From Sipunculus nudus (lineage: Eukaryota; Annelida; Sipuncula; Golfingiida; Sipunculidae): a stretch of DNA of 64,000 nt. Within the stretch, counting starts at the first letter, position 1; every line of letters begins with the position of its first letter. Of this stretch, positions 38,001 to 50,000 are shown piece after piece. The translations under genes were made by a program, and so were the position numbers. Where the stretch lies: contig CM049313.1 in the NCBI GenBank assembly GCA_026874595.1, positions 43,616,659-43,680,658 on the forward strand, written 5' to 3'. Under the pieces are notes generated by a model. It searched no databases, had not been told where the DNA came from, and saw only the letters and a list, made by a program, of their open reading frames with translations.

Positions 38001-41000
38001 ATGAGCGATTTTTGCCCATGGCAGACAAACAGACAAACACTGTGCAAAAATCTTTGCAGGTAACCCCTCCAGTTTTGTGTATGATAAAGACCTATGTGAG
38101 ATCTAAACACAAGCACAATTTTGGCCCAATCGGTCAAATGGTTCCTGAGATATGAGCTTGGATGTGTCCAGCGTTAACTAGAATGTAGGTGGCGCCACCT
38201 GTCATAAAATCAAGAAAGCTGTCCACGATGTATAAACCTGCAAAATTTTAGGCAGTTATGTCGAACCACTACAGAGAAATGAGTAATTTTAGGCCACGGC
38301 AGACTAACAGACAGACGCTGTGCAAACATTGTTACAGGTGGCGCCACCATTTTTTGTGTATGTTACAGAGCTATCAAAGGGCTACATTTGTATAAATTTT
38401 ATTTCCTGATCGGTCAAACGGTTCCCGAGATATAAGCTTGGATGTCATCAGCGTGAACGTGAACGTAGGTGGCGCCACCTGTCATAAAATCAAGAAAGCT
38501 ATCCTGGATGTATACACATGACGAATTTCAGGTGAATTAGTCAATTCACTGCAGAGATATGAGTGATTTTAACCCAAGGCAGATGAACAGATGGACACCG
38601 TGCAAACATGGTTACAGGTGGCGCCACCATTTTTTGTGTATGTTATAAAGCAATCCAAGGGCTACATTTGTATCAATTTTATTTCCTGATCGGTCAAACG
38701 GTTCCCGAGATATGAGGGTTTATGAGTGGAAACAGACCCACAAATGGACACTGGATAGAGAGGAAAGGTCAGAGGTCAATGCAAATTGGTTAGGCACCAG
38801 TTCACATGTGACCCGATAATAGGTGTAAGTTTGGGAATAATCGGTCCATTAGTCTCCGAGGAGCTCTCTGGAAACGAACGCCGCCGCGGCGGAGGAACTC
38901 GGTCAAAAACATAGTATCCGCAAAACTTCGTTTTGGCGGATACAAAAAATACAGGTGGCTCCACCAGTCTGCAGAAACTAATAAAAACACTTAATGGTCA
39001 ATATCCATGCAAAAAATCATGGTGATCTCTGCATTTGTAGTTCAGATACTTCAGTTTTTGTATCAAATTGTCCATTATTCTGAGGGATACTTCGGAGTCC
39101 TATAGCTTGAAGGATATGGGTAACAGAGACCTAATTTCAAGTTTCCACAGGCACCTTTCATGGGCCTCCTTGCATGACAAGAATGAAGATTCTAGGTCCA
39201 GTTGTTGCGATTTGTACCCTGTTGACAGATAACCACATCTTTAAAGGTCTCAAAAAAAAGAAAAAAATTCGTAAAAATCTGAAAAAAAATGGAGGTGGCA
39301 CACCCAGTCTGCAGAAATTGATGGAACAGCTCATGATCAATATGTATGCCGAAAATCATGACCATCAGTGTTGTAGTTATTGAAATACTGCAGTTTTTGT
39401 ATCAAATTTTCCATTATTCTGGGGGGGGGGGGGGTATTTTGGACCCATACAGCTTAAAGAATATGGGTAACAGAGACCTAATTTCAAGTTTCCATGGAGA
39501 CTTTTCATGGGTCTCCCTGTGTGTCAAGAATGAAGATTCTTGGTCCAGTTTTTATGATTTGTGCCCTGTTAACAGATGTTCATATCTTTAAAGGTCTCAA
39601 AAATACAGAAAAATTTCGTAAAAAAAAACCGAACAAATACAGGTGGTGCCACCAGTCTGCAGAAACTTATGAAACACTCCATGATCAATATCCATGCAAA
39701 CAATTATGGTTATCTCTGCATTAGTTGTTCAGATACTTTAGCTTTTGTATCAAATTTTCCATTATTCTGAGCTGTACTTTGGAGTGCCATAGCTCAAAGG
39801 ATATGGGTAACAGAGACCAAATTTCAGGTTTACATGGAGACTTATCATGGGTCTCCCTGTGTGTCAAGAACGAAGATTCTAGGTCCAGTCGTTACGATTT
39901 GTACCCTGTTGACAGATAACTACATCCTTAAAGGTCTCAAAAATGGAGAAAACAATTCATGAACATTGAAAAATACAGGTGGCGCCACCAGTCTGCACAA
40001 ACTGATGAAACATCTCATGATCAATATGTATGTCGAAAATCATGACCATCAGTGATGTAGTTAATGAGATATTGAAGTTTTTGTATGAAATTTTTGACTA
40101 TTCTGGGGGGTAATTTTGGGCCCCATGGCTCGAAGGATATGGGTAACAGAGACCTAATTTCTGGTTTCCATGGAGACTTTTCATAGGTCTCTCAGTGTGT
40201 TGAAAATGAAGATTCTAGGTCCAGTTGTTACGATTTGTGCCACGCTAACAGATGACAGCATCCTCAAAGGTCTCAAAAATAGAGGAAAAAATCGTAAAAA
40301 ATCAAACAGTACAGGTGGCGCCACCAGTCTGCAGGAACTGATCGAACATCTCATGATCAATATGTATGCCAAAAATGAAGACCATCAGTGATGTAGTTAT
40401 TGAGATATTGAAGTTTTTGTATGAAATTTTTTACTATTCTGGGGGGTACTTTGGGGCCCCATAGCTCAAAGGATATGGGTAACAGAGACCTAATTTCTGG
40501 TTTCCAAGGAGATTTTTCATGGACCTCTCAGTGTGTCAAGAATTAAGATTCTAAGTCCAGTCTTTATGATTTGTGCCTTGTTAACAGATGTTCACATTTT
40601 TAAAGGTCTCAAAAATAGAGAAAAAAATTCGTAAAAAATCGAAAAATACAGGTGGCACCACCAGTCTGCAGGAAATGATGTAACATCTCATGATCAATAT
40701 GTATGCTAAAAATCATGACCATCAGTCAAGTAGTTAATGAGATATTGAAGTTTTTGTATGAAATTTTTGACTTTTCTGGGGGGTACTTTGGGGCCACATA
40801 GCTCGAAGGATATGGGTAACAGAGACCTAATTTCTGGTTTCCAAGGAGATTTTTTATGGACCTCTCAGAATCCCAAGTTACAAGGTTCTAGGTCCAGCGG
40901 TTACGATTTGTGCCTGGTTAACGGACGGACAGACGGACGGACGGACAGACGGACGACGGACAAAGAGTGATCGCTATAGCTCAGATGACTTTCAGTCAGC

Positions 41001-44000
41001 TGAGCTAAAAACTCTTTTGTCCCTGTAGAGAAATACTGGTATTTCACTTATCTTGCCCACTTGACTTATAATGCACCCTTGTTCAGTCATAAATGATAAC
41101 TGATTAACATATTTACTATACACACAAAAGCACTTCTGAGTCATCTCAGTATTCATTTAAGTGCACATTTTTAAGCTACTTTCCATTTAGTTTTGAATGT
41201 AAAATTTAGATCTAATTTCAACCATCAAATATTGACTTTGATTTACTGATTTTATTATGAAAAAAAATTAGGAACAAAATTTCATACCTATCAGCAAATC
41301 TAATGTAAATACTTTTGAAGAATTTCATGACTTAAATTTCATATTTCAAATTTTAAGATCTTGTCAAAATTATTTAACTCTGTTTGAAATGTTTTGCACT
41401 CAATTTTACCTAATAAATGTTTCTTTCAGTATTTTATGATATGCAAGATAAACACCTTAGCTTCATGTCTGGCATGATCATAGGCATCGCAGTATTTCTC
41501 CACAACCTCCAGCTGTACGCCCTGGAGAGGTCCATTCTGACGATGCTCTAGTAAAAACGCTCTCAAGTTCGATCTGTACTTCCTCTTAATGTTAGGGCTG
41601 TATTTAGAAAACTCTTGATCTGAAAAAAAAATAAACCTGTACAGTACAAGACCCATAATCAAATATGTTTCCTCTTATTTACAGCTTTGGTAACAGAATT
41701 TGGTGCCTTCCAGGGCGTTAGTATTTATTTTTGTACTAAAATGTGTAAATCATACATGATTTCATGCACCGATAAACATAACTCCATGTCAGCTCTTATA
41801 ACTAACATGAAATAATAGGGTCAGAGAATGGCAAATTAGTTATACGAGTTGCCGCAAGGTGGTGGTACCAATACTAAGTGCCATACAACATTGGAACATT
41901 TGATTTCTCTGTCAGAGGCAAAAATTAAGTCTTAACCAATTTCATGGACTGGGCCAGTCTAGGGGGAGGGAGGTATAAGGGGTCCAGGGTGATTTAGGAG
42001 GTTTAAGCCTGCATTACAGGTAGAAAGAACAAATTTCTGTGCCCAAACCTCCACACTTTTTCCAGGAGGCGTGCATTACTATTTCACAATAAAGGATAAA
42101 TTCCTACTTTAAAAATCATGGAACTGCAATGACTGTTTTATGGATTAAAAAAAATAAACACGCATATCTTTTCAGAGTCACTGATCATCATAAATTGACT
42201 CTTGCATAGACCAATATATCACACACAGTAAATCAGCTGATACAAGTAGCCTTGTTACAACCCCTCATCTACTCATACCAGAACCAACGTTCCAAAAAAT
42301 ATCAATTACCCTTTCCTAACAATCGGTGTAGCTGTGTTATAATGCTACCACAATAACAGACACATAAAACTAGCAGTGTAAACACTTGACCTTTTTTTCA
42401 AAGGAAAAATGTTAAATATAAAGCAAATCTCACATGTGTGCAGTATACGTTACTTATTTCATAAAACCTAATTTTCTGCTGGTCTTGTAAACCACCTGTG
42501 GGACTGCCTAGGGTGGTCTTAAATTCATACATGGACTTATTAGACGGGTCAGTTATAACTAATGTGAACGCTTTTGGTTCACTCAAGAGAGAGGTTGTCT
42601 TAATAGACAGGTGGTCTTTATAAACAGGTGGTCTTAATAGAGAGATGGTCTAAATAGACAGGTGGTCTTATTAGGTAGGTGGTTTTATTAGACAGGTGTT
42701 CTTGTTAGGTAGGTGGTCTTTAAGACAGGTTCTAATGTGCATGTAACCTTGTGGAGGTCACTGAAATGAGTACCCAAAGCAGGTAATAAATAGCCAGCAG
42801 ATTTTCTATGTGCTTTTCTACCTGTTTCAACCAAGAAGGCCAGGTCTGAGAACAGGATCAGGACCTCTAAATCCAAGACTCACAAAAATTAGCATCAAGA
42901 TGAGGCTCCAAACCATGACTGATCTAACGACAATGATGAGGGAGTTGAGTCCAAGATCTAGTCCACTTCTTTCAGGACTTATATATTTGTTGAACTATTA
43001 ACAGATTATTACATATATAATACAGATTATTAAATATATATTACATATATAATAATTTCATATTTCTTTTAGAAATTATTTTTTGATAAGGGATTTTTCA
43101 CTGAATTCTGACTTGGACTTAGACTCAGGTTCCAAATGACTTGGATTCAATATAAGTGGACTTAGATTTGGACCAAAAGAACTCAGACTCGCGTGGCCTG
43201 GACTTTGACTTAGACCGAAGACATTGATGATGTGGACTGACCAACATCGTTGTCTCAAGACCTACATCACTGTTATTCTTTTATCTACAAAGTGTACTGT
43301 ATGACACTACATGGAACAGAGGCACATATTGTGACTACATATGTGGGGCTGCCTATAGTATACCTAACATGCTAATAAACTTCCTACAGTATATGAAACA
43401 AGCAAATTTGTGTAATTGATGTACATCGCTTTGGGATCTTGTTGTTTTTCATGCTTGATAAAGGACGGACAGACAGAGTGACAGACAGACTGACAGACAT
43501 AAGTCAGTCATCTCAAAACAAATCAAAACCAAGGTAGGCATGAGAGCAATCATTGACCAAAATTTGAATGACGGAGCGGGGGACAATAAGTACTGTGGGG
43601 TTTCAAACTCCCATTTTGTCCCCAGGGACAGTCTGTGTTTTTCAAATTTAGACAATGTATTACACAGATTACCAGTATATGAACCTTCAAAAATGCTGGA
43701 TGCTCAAATTGGAAATATATACATATAACTCTGAGATAGTTTCTAAGGACATGTATCATATTTTCCAAAGAGGTATTTTTAAATATACAGTGACATGATG
43801 CAAAACTGTTCTGATGAAAGGTCTGTTTGCCTTAAAATCTACTCTCTATCCTACAAAAGGTGTCTAGGGTTTTTATTAGATATACATGTACTACTAAATC
43901 CTTGAAATTAAAACAAGATGAAAGGTGCAGAATCATCAAATACATAATTCTGAGAAGCAAAGACTGTAATTTGCAAGGGTTGTGTGTCACAATTTTTTTA

Positions 44001-47000
44001 ATATAGTATGAATTCATCATGCCTGTGAGAATTAATGATAAACACATGATATAGCAGATATAGCAATATGAGGTGTGAAAAGTGCATGTCGCTTCTGGAA
44101 GCTTCAAATAATCATGTAAATATTCAGATAGATTAAAATATATATAGTTGGAATATAAGCATAGGCAATATTTATTAACCAGTGAGCACAGATAGTGGTG
44201 AGATAATTAAACACTGATCTTGGATCAAATGTGCTTCATCACAAAGTAATCAAGGTAAGTTGTAATTATATACCTCATGTAGTGATAGTAATTACTACCT
44301 TGAAAATTAAATTGTCATGTTCAACTGCTGTTAATTTCCTTGACAGCAATACAGAGTTTTTGATAATTATAAGAATCATTTGTGAATTATTCACTGTCCC
44401 GTTGGTGTATCATTTTGATGTGGTAGGACGGCTTGTGTGTTCCAATGACCCCCAGAGCTATGTGGGCAGGGGTTTCAGCCCCTGGCAGGTTCAACCAGGC
44501 TCAACAGGTCTGTGGGGTAGGAGCCAGACGAAAGGATACACCCTGGTCCTCCAGGTTGGGGGTTGTGCGATGGGTTAACTACCCTCACACAGAAAAAGAC
44601 CTTAGTTACAGAAACCATCGACAGCAAAACTTGCACTCAATTATTTTTTGGGAGATCTGGGGCTCCACCCAGGAGAATTATGACGCGCTGCAGCCAAACC
44701 CGTCTGGAACCTGCAGAGCCGATGACCCCTCTTCGACCAGAGACACCCTTGATGAAGTCCCCGAGACTGTTATCACATAGACCTGTCCTACTAGGAACGT
44801 GGAATGTGAGGAAACTTTGGGAGACTGGACGATGTGCACAAGTGGTGAAGGAGATGCACAGATATCACCGCACACTTCTGGGCATGTGTGAAGTCAGGGA
44901 ATGGATATGGAGAGACCAAACTACAGACGGGAGAGACACTGCTCTACTCTGGCAGGAATGAAGATGACCGTCATGAAGCTGGAGTTGGCCTCCTTCTGTC
45001 CGAGCAAGCAGCCAAAAGCCTACTGGAATGGGAACCTGTGTCAGACCGCATCATCACCTTCCCGCTTCCAGAAGGTGTCTCTAGTCATGTGCTACGCCCC
45101 TACCAATGTTGCAGAGGAGGTGGACAAGGAAAACTTCTACGCCCAGCTTCAGTCAGTGTTGGACAAGATTCCGAGACGGGACATGCTCATCCTGATGGGG
45201 GATATGAATGCCAAGGTTGGGACTGACAACACCGACAGAAAGCGGGAGATGGGATGACATGGACTTGGTGAAATAAGACACAAGACACATGGCTACGCTA
45301 ACACAGTCATACTGTCATAATCAAATCGGTCGATGATGCAAGAATGCAGAGGGAGCAATTAAAATTCGACCGTAAACTCATCAAGCGGCGCTTGAAGCAC
45401 AGCTATGGGCGGAGCCAGGATGCCTGTCGAGTGTTTGTTTATTGCCATCTGGTTGGCTGCTTGTCACATCATACGCATGTTTTTTTCAGCAGACAATGAA
45501 CCGCCATCTGGTGTCTAAATATATCATAAACGTTCAAAGCTGGCAGCGTGAAAATCAGTTGCTTCTTTAGAAGCCCAAGATTTCCGCTGCCTCGGGAGCG
45601 TAAAGGAAGGGAAGCTCCTCACCACCATTAAAGACCAGCTAGCAAGATGGAAGGAGCATTTCCAGGATGTACTGAATAGACCACCACCAGCTGAACAACC
45701 TCAACTGCAGCCAGGTGACCCTCTGGACATCAACATCAGAGAGGTTACCAAGGCAGAGATCCGCAAGGCACTCAACACCTTGAAGAATGGCAAGGCTGCT
45801 AGCATCGACAACATCCCTGCTGAGGCTTTGAAAGGAGGGGGAAGTGACACTGTTGACCAGCTACACCACCTGCTCAACCTGATCTGGACGACATAAGAGA
45901 TGCCAATCGAGTGGGCCTGCTAGTGAAACTCCCCAAGCAAGGTGACCTCTCCCAATGCTACAAGTGGCGAGGCATCACCCTGTTGCCCATTCCCAGCAAA
46001 GTCCTCACCAGGGTCATCCTAGACCGTATGAAAGATGCTCTCGACAACACTTCGAGATGAACAAGCTGGCTTCAGGAAAGAACGTTCCTGCACTGACCCA
46101 ATTGCGACCCTCAGGGTCATCTTGGAGCAGTCCATAGAGTGACAGTCTCCTCTCTACGCCTGCTTCATCAATTTTGAGAAGGCTTTTGACAGCGTGGACA
46201 GGCAAGCAATCTGGAATATCCTTCTCCACTACGGTGTATTACCAAAGTTCGTCGACATCATCAGACGACTCTATGAAGGATTTTCGTGCCAGGTGATCCA
46301 TGGTGGTAGACTCTCTGACGACTTTGAGGTCTCTTCCGGTGTCAAAAAGGGCTGCCTTTTGTCTCCACTCCTCTTCCTTCTGGTACTGGACTGGGTGACA
46401 AGGATGGCCAAGGCAACTTCCGGGAAAGGCATCCAGTGGACCCTTACAACAATGCTGGAAGATCTTGAGTTCGCCGATGACCTGGCACTGCTATCCCATT
46501 GCCTGCAGGATATGCAAGAGAAAGTCACCACCTTTGAAAACACAGCTCAGCGAGTTAGCCTCAAGATCAGTCTAGAGAAAACCAAGCTACTGCACACCAA
46601 CAACCAGCAAGAGGCCCCAGTCACCATCTCGGGGAGAGCAGTAGAGGATGTCAGTGAGTTTGTGTACCTGGGCAGCAAAATCAGCCAGACAGGAGGCACG
46701 GATGAATACATCAAGGCAAGAGTGAAGAAAACACGCCAAGTATTTGCCATTTTGAAGCCTGTATGGAGAGCAACCACCATCTCTACCAACACCAAGCTGA
46801 GGATCTTCAACTCCAACGTGAAGTCTGTGCTTCTCTATGGGTCAGAGACTTGTCAGGTCACCAAAACTAACTCTGCAAAGATCCAGACCTTCATAAACAG
46901 TTGTCTCCGGCAGATCCTCCAACTCTGATGGTTCGACAAGGTGCCAAACAATGACCTGTGGACAAGGGCGAGGCAACAGCCTATTAACGTCCAAGTTAGG

Positions 47001-50000
47001 CGGCGAAAGTTGCGATGGGTCAGCCATACTTTGCAGAAGGAGCCCAGCAACATCACCAAGCAAGCGCTCGAGTGGAACCCGCAGGGGAAGAGAAGGAGAG
47101 GGCGCCTCAAGCAGACCTGGAGGCAAAGCTTGCACAGTGAGCTGAGAGACTCCGGCCTGACATGGGAGGAGGCCAAGACCTGTGCCAGGGACAGAAGACG
47201 GTGGAAGGTTGCTGTTGAGGCCCTATGCTCCTCTAGGAGCAAAGAGGACTAAGTCAAGTATGTCAAGTGAATTATTTACATACAACTGATGGAAATAAGT
47301 TTTTTTTCAGAAGATGATATAAATAACTAGAATATGTGCAGTTGACAAGCAACTGCATGTATCTGCCAAAATCAGACTAGAACAGGTGAAGTGAGGCATG
47401 GATTGAGTGGCAACGGGAAATAGAGTGAGGTGTGTTGCATATTAGCATGGATGTCTGCAGCCGAAATGTGTATGTAGGTTGTACCACAAAATCCAGAAAG
47501 CTGTCAAGCCATTACTTGGGTAAAGGTTTATGGAGGACCTATTTGCCCATTCAGGCAGTAGGAGGTGACTTCTAGCTGCCCTTCCACAATTTTCTGGAAT
47601 TTTCACTTGCCCCGGGCAAGCAGTAAACCATTAATGTTAAGCCCTGGAAACCTCTATAATATTGACACCTTTGGGATCATGCCAAAATGCCCTCTTTACA
47701 GAGGTGCTCACCATATGGAGGTTATAACCACACATAAACCTCAATTTCAAATATGAGTCATGTGACCAACATTTGCATAAACTTATTGATTATAGCTCTT
47801 GCTGTTTCTGAGATTTTATGTCATTATGCTTACTTGGCCAAATGACTAAGTTCAAATTCCTGTTATTCAGCCAAAATTCATGCAACCTGAACCATTTGAA
47901 CAAGCATTAGAGAGCTCGTCTAAGGGATAATTTCTGTGAAATATTGAACAATGTACCTGAATGATTTCAGAAAATAAAATTTTTGAAGGTTTTCTAGTTT
48001 TTATCCCCATAAAATATAAGTCACTGCAGGTGGCACCACACAAAGCTAAATTCAACATTTGATATGTGAATGAATTTTGCATAAAATTTGGTGATGCCAG
48101 CTCCTGCTGTTCCTGAGATATAATGGGTTAATGTACTGATGATAGATGACCCCAGTACAAAACGGTTGATGCAGTTTACCCAACAAATACCCCAATTTCA
48201 AACAGACTTGTGTGACCAACATTTGTAAAAAATTTGGTGATGATCAATAGCTGTTGCCGCTTCTGAGACTGTTATTTTTAGTGTGCTTATTTGGCCAAAT
48301 GACTAAGTTCAGCTTCCTGTAACTCAGCCAAAAATCATCAAACTAGAACCATTCAAACAAACTTTAGAAATCTAATTTCTGAGATCATTTCTGTAAAAAT
48401 ATTGTACAATTTGGCTGAATGATTTCTGAGAAGAAGATTTTCAAACGTTTTAAGCTTTTGTCCGATAAAATGTAAGCTGATGCAGGTGGCGCCACAAAAA
48501 GCTAAATCCAAAAACATTTGATATGTGACAGATTTTCGCATAAAATCTGGGGATGCTACCTCCAGCCGTTTTTGAGATACCATAGTATGGTAAATGTACA
48601 GTCAACACTACACCACTGCATAAGCTAACAAGTTCGCAAACAATTGCCCACTTTATAAAGGTCCAACTTCAGGGAGTGCTGACTGATGGCACAAGCAGGC
48701 TTATCCATGATTAGTGTAGATATCAGAGTACAGTGAAAGCTCAGGTCAGTCACTGAGTCAGTACCACTAGTCTGTATATCCTGCCATCACATGATATACC
48801 CTAATTTCAAACTTCTGATCACTACAAGACTTAAGAATCATAAAAAAAAGACAAAAAAATATATACATGTATCTCTCACTATGCCAGGTCCAAATGTCCT
48901 AGGCTAAAATGTCCTATATTTACAACAATATATCCTGGGCTAATGAGCATTTGAAACTTTCTAACTTTATAATTTCAATACAATTACACATACTGGTGAT
49001 GGATGGTTTATGTTCCAGAGCTTGGAGGACACTTTTTTGCTGCTTTCTGACCCTGTTAGGCAATGTAAACATCATACAAAGCTATCCTTACTGTATCTTT
49101 ATATTTCTGACAGTTATGTTCCCCAGGCTGGTGGACATGTGATCCTTTCTAAGTCTGCGATCTGAAATTTCGCCTGGACTCATGAAACAAAATTAACATT
49201 TGAAAACAAGCTGATTGTAACTTTCCCCATGGCATGTGGACACATGAAACTCTCTAACCCTGTAGGCAATCATTAATAATTAACACACTTGTCCAGGTGT
49301 TAGCTTGTACCTTTCCCTGATGATTCACAGGTGAGGTGATAAGAAGGTACCCAGGTAAGCTCCACGTATGGTCCAAAGATCACTACCTCACACTGTCCCC
49401 ATTGGGTTACATTATCATACGAGTGTTTCCTGAATATTACGTCTTACAGAGCAACATGAAGGCCGTTATTGTGTTAGTTCTTGTATGCTGTGGTGAGTCA
49501 ATGCTTGAAACTTTCAATTAATATATTGATACATTAACTCATTTCCTAAAATTTTCAAATTTATGGATATTATTTGCAGGAAAATAGTGAAATATATATA
49601 TACCAGGAGTATGGCTGTAAATTAATACTGACAGGTGCTGATATCAGAAAAAACACTTTTCAATAACAGGGATACAATAACATAAATTCTCCTGCTCCTG
49701 GGCCAGTCTTCATTATGATGACTTAATTTCAATATAAAACTGAAGTTATGAGACTTCCAGTCAGAGAAACATGACTTTTCATTTCCTCCTCAAATTAAGA
49801 ACATAATTTTCACTTTTTTTTCTATTAACATAAAATGTTCTCGTGTTTTCTAACCATGATCTGTGCTAACCCTTTCAATATTCTGTCAGTTTAGTATGTA
49901 TGATTCACATTATCAAACAACAAAACCTGATATAATAAAATTCCTTTAACACAAATGAGCTTACCTGGAAATGCTTAACATGACCCATAAGTTGTGGCTT

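Larger units (their letters stand above)
37585..41010 (+). mobile_element. Helentron-associated (pearl/DINE-1-like) element, full-length copy A
   Basis: The 5' end at about 37,590 reads CAAGTGACCCATGGGTCAT and contains GCTCAGCTGAC (37,613-37,623). Tandem core arrays follow (38,188-38,760 and 38,953-40,915), then an ACGGACGG/ACAG microsatellite (40,921-40,965) and a terminal hairpin TAGCTCAGATGACT-TTC-AGTCAGCTGAGCTA (40,977-41,007) followed by AAAA. The 5' GCTCAGCTGAC is the inverse of the hairpin arm. This layout of subterminal inverted repeat, core repeats, microsatellite and 3' hairpin is that described for bivalve pearl and Drosophila DINE-1/HINE elements. No Rep/helicase is encoded. Confidence 0.8.

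Noticed and set aside
38776-40970. Several 60-80 codon frames in the 337-bp array
   Set aside because: They repeat once per tandem unit and are broken between units; repeat-derived.
46842-47242. Minus-strand frames of 97 and 129 codons
   Set aside because: Shadows of the plus-strand LINE coding region.
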